DNA of 64,000 bases from Streptantibioticus parmotrematis (lineage in GTDB: Bacteria; Actinomycetota; Actinomycetes; Streptomycetales; Streptomycetaceae). The translations under genes were made by a program, and so were the position numbers. How positions within the stretch are numbered: the first letter of the stretch is position 1; each line of letters opens with the position of its first letter. This document shows positions 42,282 through 50,679 of the stretch, one piece after another. The notes beneath the pieces are model-generated. The model made no database searches, was not told the origin of the DNA, and saw only the letters and a program-made list of their open reading frames with translations. The stretch covers positions 310,001 to 374,000 of the forward strand of contig NZ_JAINVZ010000003.1 of NCBI RefSeq assembly GCF_019890615.1. Reading direction: 5' to 3'.

Positions 42282-43193
42282 ATGGGCGCATGGGAGAAGT
42301 CACTCGACGCGGCCGGGGTCCGCGACGCGGCACTGCGCGCCGACTACACCCGGCAGCGCGAGGTGGTCGTGCGCTTCAAGCGCGACGCCTATCTCGCGGC
42401 GCTCCTGCTGCTGCCGCGTGAGCTGTTGCCGCACGTGGTGGCGGCGACCGCGTTCATGCACACCTGCGACAACCTGCTCGACAGCGGCCCGAAGGAGGGC
42501 CGGGCGCAGGTGTGGGAGGCGTGGGAGCGCGAGGTGCGCGCCGGGCTGGCGGACGGCAGCGCCCATCCCGATCTGCGGGCCCTGCTGCACAGCGCGGCGC
42601 TGCGGCCCCGGCTGGGCGAACAGGTGGACGCCTACCTGGGCACGGCACGGGCGGACCTGGACTTCACCGGGTTCGCCACGGAAGCGGACCACCGGCGTTA
42701 TGTGGAGCGCTACTCGCTGCCCGCGTTCCTGCTCGTCGCCTGCCTGCTGGAGCCGGAAGGGGACGCCGCCCGGGCCGCCTTCCGCACCGCCTGCCGGACC
42801 TACATCGACGCGGCGCAGCGGCTCGACTTCGTCAACGACCTCGCCGAGGACCTGGCGACCGGACGGCTCACGCTGCCGCTGGAGACGCTGGAGCGCTTCG
42901 GCGTCACCCGCGACGACCTGGAGGCCGCCCGGGACACCCCGGCGACGCGCGAGCTGGTCGCGTACGTGCAGCAGCAGGTACGCGACGGGCTCGCCGCCTC
43001 CCGGCGGCTGATCGCCGACGTGCCGCCGGTGGGCCGGCCGCTGCTGCGCGCCCTGACCGGCCTGGACGCGCTCACGCTGACGGCGGCGCGGGCCGAGGGC
43101 GCGGGGCTGCTGCGTGGCCCGGCGAAGGCGTCGAAGCCGGGGACGGCGGCGGTGCTGCTGCGCGAGTGGGTCAACGCCCGTCGCGGGCGCTGA
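42282..43193 (+). CDS. Squalene/phytoene synthase-family enzyme
   Basis: A 303-residue all-helical protein. The first Asp-rich site is D63-N-L-L-D67 (MHTCDNLLDSGP) and the second is D182-FVN-D186-LAED (RLDFVNDLAEDLATGRLTLPLE), the arrangement of head-to-head prenyl synthases that join two isoprenyl diphosphates. The ATG at 42282 is chosen because GGAAGG lies nine bases upstream. The first motif is DNxxD rather than the commoner DDxxD. No phytoene desaturase or hopanoid cyclase is adjacent, so the product is open. Its stop lies inside the end of the convergent HTH gene (23-base overlap). Confidence 0.85.
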   Translation: MGAWEKSLDAAGVRDAALRADYTRQREVVVRFKRDAYLAALLLLPRELLPHVVAATAFMHTCDNLLDSGPKEGRAQVWEAWEREVRAGLADGSAHPDLRALLHSAALRPRLGEQVDAYLGTARADLDFTGFATEADHRRYVERYSLPAFLLVACLLEPEGDAARAAFRTACRTYIDAAQRLDFVNDLAEDLATGRLTLPLETLERFGVTRDDLEAARDTPATRELVAYVQQQVRDGLAASRRLIADVPPVGRPLLRALTGLDALTLTAARAEGAGLLRGPAKASKPGTAAVLLREWVNARRGR

Positions 43194-44337
43194 GTCCGGC
43201 CGGCGGCCCGGGGTCACCCGTGCCGTCCGCGTGATCGGCGTCGTCGGCGTCGTCGGCGTCGTCCCAGTTCCAGCGGATGCCGAAGCGGCACGGCCCGGCG
43301 GCCAGTGCGACGGCGTGCACGGCGCCTGCCGCGTCCAGCCTGAGCAGCCTCTCCTGCGGGCGGGAGTCGAGCCCGGCAGTGCGGAACGAGTGGCAGGTGG
43401 CGGGCAACGCGGCCGGGTCGAACCGCACCTCCAGCACGTATTCGCGCACCGGCACGTGCAGCGTGGACTCGATGCGGGTGGAGAACGGGCGCGGCGCGCG
43501 GTGTTCGAGGGTGGACTCCACGATGATCGTCTCGCCGCGGGCGAGCGGCCGGTCGAAGAGCAACTCGGCCACCAGCAGGCCGCTTTCCGGCACCTCGACC
43601 ACCCGGCCGGTGCGGCAGGGCGGGGCGGCGCGCACCAGCGGCGGCGGTCCCGGGCGCTCCAGCCGGTAGACGGTGACCCAGCGGTCGGGGCCGTCGCGGT
43701 CGGCGAGCAGCAGCTGACGGGCCCACTTGGAGCGCTCGCGGCCCCGCTCGTCGAGTTCGATCCTGACGGTGCTGCTGAGCCGGGTCAGGCTGCTGTCCCA
43801 GCGGGTGTCCACCCGGCGCAGCGCCTGGGCCACGTCGTCGAGGCCGGACCACACGTCGGCCAGCGCGGAGCGGCGGACGGCGCCCGGCACCCGTCTGCCA
43901 CGCGGCCGGGGCGGTCCGAGCAGCGCGGCCAACGCACCCTGCGGCAGCCCGAGTACGTCTTCGAGGGCGGTCAACGCCAGGAGTGAGCTGGGGCGTTCGG
44001 GGCGGTTGCGGCCGGACTGCCAGGAACTGAGAGTGGCGGCGGAGACGGTGGTGCCGCGGCGGCGCAGCCGGTCCTGCACGCGCTCCAGACTCAGGCCGCT
44101 GGCGGCGATCGCGGCACGCAGCGCCTCGGCGAACGGACCGGTCCGCAACAGCCGTGCCACCTGCGGGTGCCGGGCGCCGCACTCGGTGGCGTGCGGGGCG
44201 GGGCCCGCGCCGGGGGACAACGACGTCCGCCGTCTCGCGGCGCGGGCCTGCGCTCTGGACTCGACCTGCGTTCTGCACTCGTCCTGCGGTCTCGGCTCGA
44301 CCTGCGTTCTGGATTCGACCTGCGGTCTGGGCTCCAT
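43171..44337 (-). CDS. HTH (XRE-like) regulator with hexapeptide repeats and acidic tail
   Basis: A 388-residue protein. Residues 1-30 are five hexapeptide repeats of the form (V/M/D)E-x-R-x-Q, encoded by 18 bp DNA repeats. An XRE-type HTH follows (about 68-145: FAEALRAAIAASGLSLERVQDRLRRRGTTVSAATLSSWQSGRNRPERPSS has the helix-turn-helix and the SxWxSGRxxP signature). The C-terminal half is beta-rich (VTVYRLE, ETIIVESTLEHRAPRPFSTRIES, LEVRFDPAALPA) and ends in an acidic DDADDADDADHADG run. The frame extends to the ATG at 44337, but a start after the repeats cannot be excluded. It diverges from the G1 peptidase gene. Confidence 0.78.
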   Translation of the reverse strand: MEPRPQVESRTQVEPRPQDECRTQVESRAQARAARRRTSLSPGAGPAPHATECGARHPQVARLLRTGPFAEALRAAIAASGLSLERVQDRLRRRGTTVSAATLSSWQSGRNRPERPSSLLALTALEDVLGLPQGALAALLGPPRPRGRRVPGAVRRSALADVWSGLDDVAQALRRVDTRWDSSLTRLSSTVRIELDERGRERSKWARQLLLADRDGPDRWVTVYRLERPGPPPLVRAAPPCRTGRVVEVPESGLLVAELLFDRPLARGETIIVESTLEHRAPRPFSTRIESTLHVPVREYVLEVRFDPAALPATCHSFRTAGLDSRPQERLLRLDAAGAVHAVALAAGPCRFGIRWNWDDADDADDADHADGTGDPGPPAGLSARDGR

Positions 44338-44629
44338 GCGGACGTCCTGGCCTTTCCGGCTCCCGCGTGCTGTTGCGTACTTCCGCGTACTCCTGCGTGA
44401 TGCTGCGTGCTTCCGCGTGCCGCCGCGCCAATTCGCTCAATTCTGAACGACTTCCAGCATCTTGCCATGCACATGACGCGACGTGCAGTCTTTCGTGCGG
44501 CGCCCCCCACGACCCCCTGGTCCTCGCCCCAACGGGGACCAGGGCCGTACCGCGCACCACACGCAAGCAGCCCGCACAGCCCTGCGCAAGCACCCCCCAC
44601 AAACCCCCCACGATTCGAGGGAGTTCCCC

Positions 44630-45442
44630 ATGCCCCACAAGGGTTCCGCACGCCTCCTCACGGTCGCTGCGGGAGCCGCGGGCCTCGCGCTCGCCGTCAC
44701 CCCCGCCGCGCACGCCGCCGCACCGGCCGCCCACCACGCCCACCCGGCGCAGGTCAGCCCGTCCGTCGCCCGCCACGAGAGCCACGACCTGCGCAACGTC
44801 CGCGAGGCCGGCAAGCACGCCGGAGTGACCTCGGGCAACTGGTCCGGCTACGCCGCCACCGGCTCCAGCGGCAGCGACACCTCCGTCTCCTCCTCCTGGG
44901 TCCAGCCGTCGATCACCTGCGGCGACCAGGACACCTACTCCTCGTACTGGGTGGGCCTCGACGGCTACAACAACTCGGCGCTGGAGCAGACCGGCACGGA
45001 GGCCGACTGCATCGGCGGCCAGGCGGAGTACGGCGCGTGGTGGGAGGTGCTGCCCGCGTCCGAGAGCCCGTACTCGGTCACCGTCGCCCCCGGCGACCAG
45101 CTCACCGCGACCGTCACCGACAACGGGGACGGCACCTTCACCATGACGCTCGCCGACTCCACCCAGGGCTGGACCAAGACCACCAAGCACGCGGGCTCCT
45201 CCGGCTACCAGGACAGCTCCGCCGAGGTCGTCGCCGAGGCGACCAGCGTCGGCGGCCAGATAGCCCAGCTGTCGAACTTCGGCGAAGTCGACTTCACCGG
45301 CTCCACCGCCAACGGCCAGTCCCTGGACAGCACTTCGCCCACCGAGATCACCATGCAGAACCAGGACAGCGGCGACGTGATGGCGCAGCCCGGCTCGCTG
45401 TCCGGCGGCGACTTCTCCGACACCTGGGAGAACTACAGCTGA
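44630..45442 (+). CDS. Secreted G1-family (eqolisin-like) glutamic endopeptidase
   Basis: A 270-residue protein. The signal peptide is SARLLTVAAGAAGLALAVTP, with cleavage near AHAA-AP, and a short propeptide follows. The mature domain (about 70-270) shows the G1 features: NWSGYAATGSSG, SSWVQPSITC, YWVGLDGYNNSALEQTGTEADC with the catalytic-type Gln in LEQTG, and SAEVVAEATSVGG with the catalytic-type Glu of the S-A-E strand. Two cysteines (SITC, EADC) can pair. G1 peptidases are acid-active. GAGGGAG precedes the ATG. It is transcribed alone and closed by a long terminator. Confidence 0.88.
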   Translation: MPHKGSARLLTVAAGAAGLALAVTPAAHAAAPAAHHAHPAQVSPSVARHESHDLRNVREAGKHAGVTSGNWSGYAATGSSGSDTSVSSSWVQPSITCGDQDTYSSYWVGLDGYNNSALEQTGTEADCIGGQAEYGAWWEVLPASESPYSVTVAPGDQLTATVTDNGDGTFTMTLADSTQGWTKTTKHAGSSGYQDSSAEVVAEATSVGGQIAQLSNFGEVDFTGSTANGQSLDSTSPTEITMQNQDSGDVMAQPGSLSGGDFSDTWENYS

Positions 45443-45484
45443 CGCCCCCTCCCCCGCCGCTCCCACCGGGCGGCACCGCACACC

Positions 45485-45525
45485 CTTCGCCCCGCCGGGC
45501 CGACCCACCCCCCGGCGGGGCGAAG
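45485..45525 (+). terminator. 15 bp perfect-stem terminator after the G1 peptidase gene
   Basis: CTTCGCCCCGCCGGG (45485-45499) pairs perfectly with 45511-45525 around an 11-base loop. It is followed by TCATGTTC rather than a T tract, but stem strength is high. Confidence 0.75.
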
Positions 45526-45814
45526 TCATGTTCGGGGCAAGCCAGTTCGGGTCCGACTCCGTCGGGTGAACGAGGGCCGGGACGCGGCCTGAAGGGGGGC
45601 ACCGTACCGCAAAATCGGGACCGCCATGGGCTGCTGTCACAAGCGAGGTGATTATGCGTCAGCCACAACCGGAGGACGGCTATGCTACTTGCGGCTCAGC
45701 GTGTTGTCGCAATTACGCCTGGTCAACGCATGCCTTCTGACCTGCGAAGACCTTCCCCCTGATGCCGAATTTCGCTGGTCCGATTCCCTGTCTGTCGACG
45801 GTTTGAGGATGCTG
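45526..45814 (+). promoter_or_regulatory. Conservon leader region
   Basis: This stretch should hold the conservon promoter. From about 45650 it is noticeably less GC-rich than the coding sequence. The cvnA frame is open through it, but the residues encoded are unlike CvnA. No convincing hexamer pair was identified. Confidence 0.4.
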
Positions 45815-47449
45815 ATGGTTCGTAGAGGATCGTCAACCGGAGTCTCCCGGCCCGCCTCGGGTCTCGCCTGGTTACTGCCGGCTCTCGCGGTCGCCGTGTG
45901 CACCGCGGTCGTGGCCGCGGCGACCACTTCGGCAGCCCGCGCGCCGGTGATCTGGTGCGGTGCGGCCGCGCTGGTCGTGGTGGCCGCGGTCTCCGTCGTG
46001 GGATCGCGCCGCGGCCGGGCGCTGGCCGACCTGCGGCGCCGGTACGACCGCCAGGAGCAGTCGATCGCCCGCCGCCTCGCCCGGCACGACGAGGAGACCG
46101 CCCGCATCGCCGAGGTGCTGCTGCCCATCGGCCTGACCCGGTTGCGCAAGGGCGAGAGTCCGCTGGACGTGCTGGAGTCGATGGCCACCCAGGAGGTGGC
46201 GAGCGGCACCCCGTTCAACGCGTCGCACCGCAGGGTGCTGCGCGAGGTGCTGGAGATCGTCTCCACCGAGGAGGACCAGCGCGACTCCGCGCAGCGGGCA
46301 TTCGTCAACATCGCCCGCCGCGTCCAGGCCATCACCCACCAACAGGCGCAGGACCTGCGGGAGATGGAGGACCGGCACGGCGCCGACCCCGAGGTCTTCG
46401 GCGACCTGCTGCGCATCGACCACGGCACCGCGCTCATCGGGCGGCTCGCCGACAGCATCGCCGTCCTCGGCGGCGCCCGGCCGGGCAGGCAGTGGAGCAG
46501 GCCGGTCCCGCTGTTCAGCGTGCTGCGCGGCGCGATGTCCCGCATCCTCGACTACACCCGGGTCGAACTGCACTCGGTCACCGAGATCGCGATCGTCGGC
46601 CCCGCCGTCGAGCCGCTCATCCACGGGCTGGCCGAGCTGCTCGACAACGCCACCCGTTACTCGCCGCCGCAGACCATGGTCCATCTGACCGCGGTCGAGG
46701 TGCAGTCGGGCATCGCCGTCGAGATCGAGGACGGCGGCGTGAGCCTCAGCGAGGAGGCACGCCTGCGGGCCGAACGCCTGCTGCTCCAGGCCCAGGCGGG
46801 CATCGACCTCAACGACCTCGGCGAGACCCCGCGGCTCGGTCTCGCGGTCGTCGGCCGGCTCTGCCAGCTGTACGGGTTCCAGGTCGCCCTGCGCCCGTCG
46901 GCGTACGGCGGGGTGCGCGCGGTGCTCATCGTGCCGTCCGAGTACCTCACCACCGCCCCCGCGCCCGGCCGGGCGCACGGCATCGGCGCCGTCTCCGCGG
47001 GCACCCGCACCGAGAAGGCCCCGCCGCGCACCACCCTGCCGCGCATCAGCACCCCGCAGCGCCCGGTGCAGCACCCCGGTGTACGGTCCGGCTCGCGGGC
47101 GGCGCGCACCTCGGTGCCCAAGCCGCCTCCCCCGCCGTCGTTCGAGGACGACATCCCGATCGTCACCGAGCGCACCGCCAACGGGCTGCCGCAGCGCCGG
47201 CGCCGCCTGCCGGGTGTCATGACGCGCGGCCACGCGCGGCCCGCGACCGGCTCCGCCCCGAGCGCCCCGGCCGCCCCGCCCTCGGTGCGACCGGCCGACC
47301 CGGCGGCAGCGAAGCCGTCCGAGGATCCCGTACAGCCCGGTATGTGGCTGGCCGCCTTCACCAGTGCCGTGGCCGGCGAGAGCCCGGCTCCGGGTGAGGC
47401 GTGCGACAAGAGCGACGAGTCGTCGGACGAGCCGGACAAGGGTGAATAG
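45815..47449 (+). CDS. cvnA: CvnA-type sensor histidine-kinase-like ATPase (conservon 1)
   Basis: A 544-residue membrane sensor of a conservon, the Streptomyces four-gene G-protein-like system. Two TM segments lie near residues 16-60 (LLPALAVAVCTAVVAA and VIWCGAAALVVVAAVSVV), followed by a long helical linker and the HATPase domain: N-box HGLAELLDNATRYSPPQT, then VEIEDGGVSLSEEA and RLGLAVVGRLCQLYGFQVALRPSAYGGVRA. A disordered Pro/Ala tail closes it. No conserved phosphorylatable His box is evident, as usual for CvnA. The ATG at 45815 has GAGG six bases before it. Codon 20 is TTA (45872-45874). The three following genes overlap or nearly touch, so all four are one operon. Confidence 0.93.
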   Translation: MVRRGSSTGVSRPASGLAWLLPALAVAVCTAVVAAATTSAARAPVIWCGAAALVVVAAVSVVGSRRGRALADLRRRYDRQEQSIARRLARHDEETARIAEVLLPIGLTRLRKGESPLDVLESMATQEVASGTPFNASHRRVLREVLEIVSTEEDQRDSAQRAFVNIARRVQAITHQQAQDLREMEDRHGADPEVFGDLLRIDHGTALIGRLADSIAVLGGARPGRQWSRPVPLFSVLRGAMSRILDYTRVELHSVTEIAIVGPAVEPLIHGLAELLDNATRYSPPQTMVHLTAVEVQSGIAVEIEDGGVSLSEEARLRAERLLLQAQAGIDLNDLGETPRLGLAVVGRLCQLYGFQVALRPSAYGGVRAVLIVPSEYLTTAPAPGRAHGIGAVSAGTRTEKAPPRTTLPRISTPQRPVQHPGVRSGSRAARTSVPKPPPPPSFEDDIPIVTERTANGLPQRRRRLPGVMTRGHARPATGSAPSAPAAPPSVRPADPAAAKPSEDPVQPGMWLAAFTSAVAGESPAPGEACDKSDESSDEPDKGE

Positions 47450-47451
47450 CC

Positions 47452-47859
47452 ATGATGCAGTTGCGAGCCAACATGGACTGGATGCTCAAGGACCTCGCGC
47501 AGAGTGTCCCGCAGACCCGCCAGGTGGTGGTGCTGTCCTCAGACGGCTTGCGGATCGCCCAGTTCGGCGGCGAGCCCGACGCGGCGGACCGGCTGGCCGC
47601 GGCCTGCGCGGGGCTCCAGAGCCTGGCCGCCGCGGTGGGCGCGGAGTTCCCGCACAGCGACGGCCGGATGCGGCTGGTCGTGATCGAGATCAACGGCGGC
47701 TACTTCTACCTGATGGCGGCGGGCGTGGGCGCGTACCTCGCGGTGCTGGCCGACGAGGGCGTGGACGCCGGGCTGATGGGCCACCGGATGCGCGACCTGG
47801 TGGCCCGGATCGGCGAGCACCTGAGCAGTCCGCCGCGCCATGACGGGCAGGTCACATGA
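47452..47859 (+). CDS. cvnB: CvnB roadblock/LC7 protein (conservon 1)
   Basis: A 135-residue roadblock/LC7-fold protein: NMDWMLKDLAQSVPQTRQVVVLSSDGLRIAQ, LAAACAGLQSLAAAVG and MRLVVIEINGGYFYLMAAGVGAYLAVLAD. In bacteria such proteins act as partners or GTPase-activating factors for small GTPases (MglB-MglA type); in conservons CvnB binds the complex with CvnD. The start is 2 bases after the cvnA stop and the end overlaps cvnC (ATGA), showing tight coupling. Confidence 0.95.
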   Translation: MMQLRANMDWMLKDLAQSVPQTRQVVVLSSDGLRIAQFGGEPDAADRLAAACAGLQSLAAAVGAEFPHSDGRMRLVVIEINGGYFYLMAAGVGAYLAVLADEGVDAGLMGHRMRDLVARIGEHLSSPPRHDGQVT

Positions 47860-48215
47860 GCGAATCCGATCAGGCGTGGGAGAGCGGCGAGCCCGAACGG
47901 CCGTACGTGGTCACCCGGGGGCGCAGCGGTGCGGACGACAAGGCGCCGCTGGACCTGGTGACGCTGATCGTCTCCCGGTCGGTGCCCGCTCCGGGCATGG
48001 AGCCGGAGCAGTCCAACGTGCTGCGGCTGTGCCGCTCGCCGCTCTCCGTGGCCGAGATCTCCGCGTACTTACATCTTCCGGTCAGCATGGTCAGCGTGCT
48101 CGTCCATGACCTGCTGGCCGAAGACCGGGTGGAGGCACGCTCGCTGGTCCCGCCGGCGCAGCTCCCCGATCCGGCGATCATCGAGGCGGTGATGTATGGA
48201 CTTCAAAAGCTCTGA
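47856..48215 (+). CDS. cvnC: CvnC DUF742 protein (conservon 1)
   Basis: A 119-residue DUF742 winged-helix-like protein: RPYVVTRGRSGADDKAPLDLVTLIVSR, LCRSPLSVAEISAYLHLPVSMVSVLVHDL and a C-terminal amphipathic helix. It is a constant part of conservons and is thought to belong to the membrane complex. Codon 72 is TTA (48069-48071), the second rare leucine codon in the operon. It overlaps cvnB by 4 bases and cvnD by 20. Confidence 0.95.
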   Translation: MSESDQAWESGEPERPYVVTRGRSGADDKAPLDLVTLIVSRSVPAPGMEPEQSNVLRLCRSPLSVAEISAYLHLPVSMVSVLVHDLLAEDRVEARSLVPPAQLPDPAIIEAVMYGLQKL

Positions 48216-48834
48216 CCCGGTCGACGGAGTCGGCACGATCGTAGGGCCGCGCAGTGAGGACCTGCTGCCGTCGTCCGCCGCCGCGGCGGTGAAGATCGTG
48301 ATCGTGGGCGGCTTCGGCGTGGGCAAGACCACCCTGGTCGGTTCGGTCAGCGAGATCAGGCCGCTGACCACCGAGGAGACGATGACCCAGGCGGGTGTCG
48401 GCGTGGACGACACCGCCGGGGTCGAGCGCAAGACCGCGACCACCGTGGCGATGGACTTCGGGCGTATCAGCATCAACCGCGAGCTGGTGCTGTATCTGTT
48501 CGGCACCCCGGGCCAGCAGCGTTTCTGGTTCCTGTGGAACGGGCTGTTCGAAGGCGCGCTGGGGGCGGTGGTGCTGGTCGACACCCGTCGCATCGAGGTC
48601 AGCTTCGACGTGATCGGGCGCCTGGAGGAACGCGGGGTGCCGTTCGTGGTCGCCATGAACACCTTCCCCGACGCCCCGTCCTATCCCATCGACGAGCTGC
48701 GGGCGGCGCTGGACCTGCCGGAGCAGGTGCCGATCGTGGACTGCGACGCGCGCAAGCGGGCCTCCAGCCGCGACGTGCTGATGACGCTGATGCGGTATCT
48801 GCACGCGATGACGCTCAACCCGGCGGGAGCGTGA
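48196..48834 (+). CDS. cvnD: CvnD small GTPase (conservon 1)
   Basis: A 212-residue ATP/GTP-binding protein, the G-protein of the conservon. P-loop GGFGVGKTT (about 39-47), switch region TQAGVGVDDTAGVERKTATTVAMDFGRI, LFGTPGQQRFW in place of the DxxG motif (as in MglA/Arf-like bacterial GTPases), and VAMNTFPDAP at the N/TKxD position. It starts within the end of cvnC. A terminator hairpin follows directly, so the P450 behind it is probably expressed at a lower level or separately. Confidence 0.95.
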   Translation: MDFKSSDPVDGVGTIVGPRSEDLLPSSAAAAVKIVIVGGFGVGKTTLVGSVSEIRPLTTEETMTQAGVGVDDTAGVERKTATTVAMDFGRISINRELVLYLFGTPGQQRFWFLWNGLFEGALGAVVLVDTRRIEVSFDVIGRLEERGVPFVVAMNTFPDAPSYPIDELRAALDLPEQVPIVDCDARKRASSRDVLMTLMRYLHAMTLNPAGA

Positions 48835-48869
48835 GGGCGGCGGGGACCGTGGCGTGGTCCCCGCCGCCC
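48835..48869 (+). terminator. 14 bp hairpin between cvnD and the P450
   Basis: A perfect stem (48835-48848 with 48856-48869; GGGCGGCGGGGACC) around the 7-nt loop GTGGCGT. It begins just after the cvnD stop and lies 66 bases before the P450 start, so it may attenuate read-through. Confidence 0.6.
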
Positions 48870-48934
48870 CTTGCCTCTCCGTCCCCCGAACACCCCGCTG
48901 TCCATCCCGTGAACCCCGTCGTACCGGAGCCGTC

Positions 48935-50542
48935 GTGACCGCTTCCCATCCGGACAACTCCCGCCTCGATTCACTGCTCGGACCGCCGCCCGGCTGTCCG
49001 GCCCACGGGCTCGGCCCCGACGGGCTGCGCAGGCTCTACGGACCGGAGGCCGACGCCGACCCGCGCGGCCTGTACGCGAAACTGCGCGCCGAGTACGGCG
49101 CGGTGGCCCCCGTGCTGGTGCCGGGCGACTTCCCGGCCTGGATCGTGCTGGGCCACAGCGAGAACCTGGAGGCGATGCGCAACCCGTCCCGTTTCTCGCA
49201 CGACTCGCGCCGCTGGCGGGAGATGCGCGAGGGGCGGGTGCCGCCGGACTCCCCGCTGCTGGCGGTCGTCACCTGGCAGCCGATGTGCTCCTTCCTCGAC
49301 GGCGAGGAGCACGAGCGGCTGCGCGCGGCGGTGACCGACAGCATGGACCGCTTCGACAGCCGTGGCATGCGCCGCCATGTGACGCGTTTCGCCAACCAGT
49401 TGATCGACGATTTCGCCGGCGAGGGCCTGGTGGACATCGTGGACCGCTTCGCCCAGCACCTTCCGATGCTGACGATGACCCAACTGCTGGGGATGCCGGA
49501 GGAATACGGGCCGCGGCTGGTGGACGCCACCCGGGACATGATGCAGGCGTCCCCGACGGCGCTCGCTTCCAACGAGTACCTGGTCAAGACGCTGCGTCAG
49601 CTGGTGGACCGCAAACGGGCCGAGCCCGCCAACGACTTCGCCTCCTGGCTGCTGACCCACCCGGCAGAACTCGACGACGACGAGGCGGTCGAGCAGCTGC
49701 GGATGGTGCTGATCGCCTCATACGAGACGACGGCGAACCTGATCGCGACCACCCTGCTGATGGTGGTGACCGATCCGCGCTTCCGTTCGTCGCTGGCGGG
49801 CGGTTCCATGACGCTGCCCAACGCGGTGGAGCAAGTGCTCTGGGACACCCCACCGTTCGCGCGGGTCTACGGCCGCTGGGCCACCGGCGACACCGTCTTC
49901 GCCGGACAGCACATCAAGGCGGGCGACATGCTGGTGCTGGGGCTCGCGGCGGCCAACTGCGACCCGGTGGTGCGCCCCGACCTGAACGTGCCGATGCACG
50001 GCAACCGTTCCCATCTGGCATTCAGCGGCGGCCCGCACGAGTGCCCGGGGCAGGACATCGGCCGGGCGATCACCGAGGTCGGTATCGACGCGCTGCTGAT
50101 GCGGCTGCCGGACGCCCGGCTCGCAGTGCCGGAGGAGGAACTGCGCTGGGAGTACAACGTGCTGTCGCGGCGCCTGATGTCGCTGCCGCTGGAGTTCACG
50201 CCGCCCAGGTCGCCGTCGCATCCCGAGTCGGTGTGGCGCAACGCGACGGCCGCGCAGTCGGCGCCGGCCGACGGCGCGCTGGCCGGCGGTGTGGTGGCAG
50301 GCTTCGGCGACCCGGTGGCCTCGACGTCGATGGGCGTGGTGACGGCTGCCGTGTCCGTCCCGGCGGCGCGCGAGGAGGCCCCGGCTTCCGCGGCCGAACG
50401 GCAGGCGCCGGAACGGCTGCCCGAGGTGGCACCGGAACCGGTGCGCGGCGGATCGGACCCGGTCGAGGGTGCCCGGGGCCGTGGCGGTCCGGTGGCCCGG
50501 TGGTGGCGGGCCGTGGAGCGGTGGTGGCGCGGGGAGGTGTGA
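48935..50542 (+). CDS. cvnE: CYP157-type cytochrome P450 (CvnE) lacking the ExxR motif
   Basis: A 535-residue conservon P450. The I-helix is VLIASYETTANLIATTLL. The K-helix, where P450s have ExxR, reads E299-Q-V-L-W303; CYP157 proteins are known to carry EQSLW-type sequences here, so the Arg is missing. The heme loop HLAFSGGPHECPGQDIGRAI is intact with Cys370. Normal P450s end near 410-420; here a disordered Ala/Pro/Glu tail of about 110 residues follows, ending in VARWWRAVERWWRGEV, a Trp-rich amphipathic helix that could bind membrane or a partner. The GTG at 48935 has GGAG five bases before it. Whether the enzyme is catalytic or structural is open. It converges on the terpene synthase gene. 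Confidence 0.92.
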   Translation: MTASHPDNSRLDSLLGPPPGCPAHGLGPDGLRRLYGPEADADPRGLYAKLRAEYGAVAPVLVPGDFPAWIVLGHSENLEAMRNPSRFSHDSRRWREMREGRVPPDSPLLAVVTWQPMCSFLDGEEHERLRAAVTDSMDRFDSRGMRRHVTRFANQLIDDFAGEGLVDIVDRFAQHLPMLTMTQLLGMPEEYGPRLVDATRDMMQASPTALASNEYLVKTLRQLVDRKRAEPANDFASWLLTHPAELDDDEAVEQLRMVLIASYETTANLIATTLLMVVTDPRFRSSLAGGSMTLPNAVEQVLWDTPPFARVYGRWATGDTVFAGQHIKAGDMLVLGLAAANCDPVVRPDLNVPMHGNRSHLAFSGGPHECPGQDIGRAITEVGIDALLMRLPDARLAVPEEELRWEYNVLSRRLMSLPLEFTPPRSPSHPESVWRNATAAQSAPADGALAGGVVAGFGDPVASTSMGVVTAAVSVPAAREEAPASAAERQAPERLPEVAPEPVRGGSDPVEGARGRGGPVARWWRAVERWWRGEV

Positions 50543-50592
50543 GGCGGAGGAAGGTGTGAGGCGCGGCGGACGGGTGTCCGGGGCGGCCGCGG

Positions 50593-50617
50593 GTCCCGCC
50601 CCTGGAAAGGGCGGGAC
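50593..50617. terminator. Bidirectional hairpin between P450 and terpene synthase genes
   Basis: GTCCCGCCC (50593-50601) pairs perfectly with GGGCGGGAC (50609-50617) around CTGGAAA, between two convergent stop codons. Confidence 0.65.
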
Positions 50618-50679
50618 ATCCCGTACGGCCGGTGGCGCCTTCCGCGTCGGGGCGGCGCCTCGACGGGAAGCAGTGCTGG

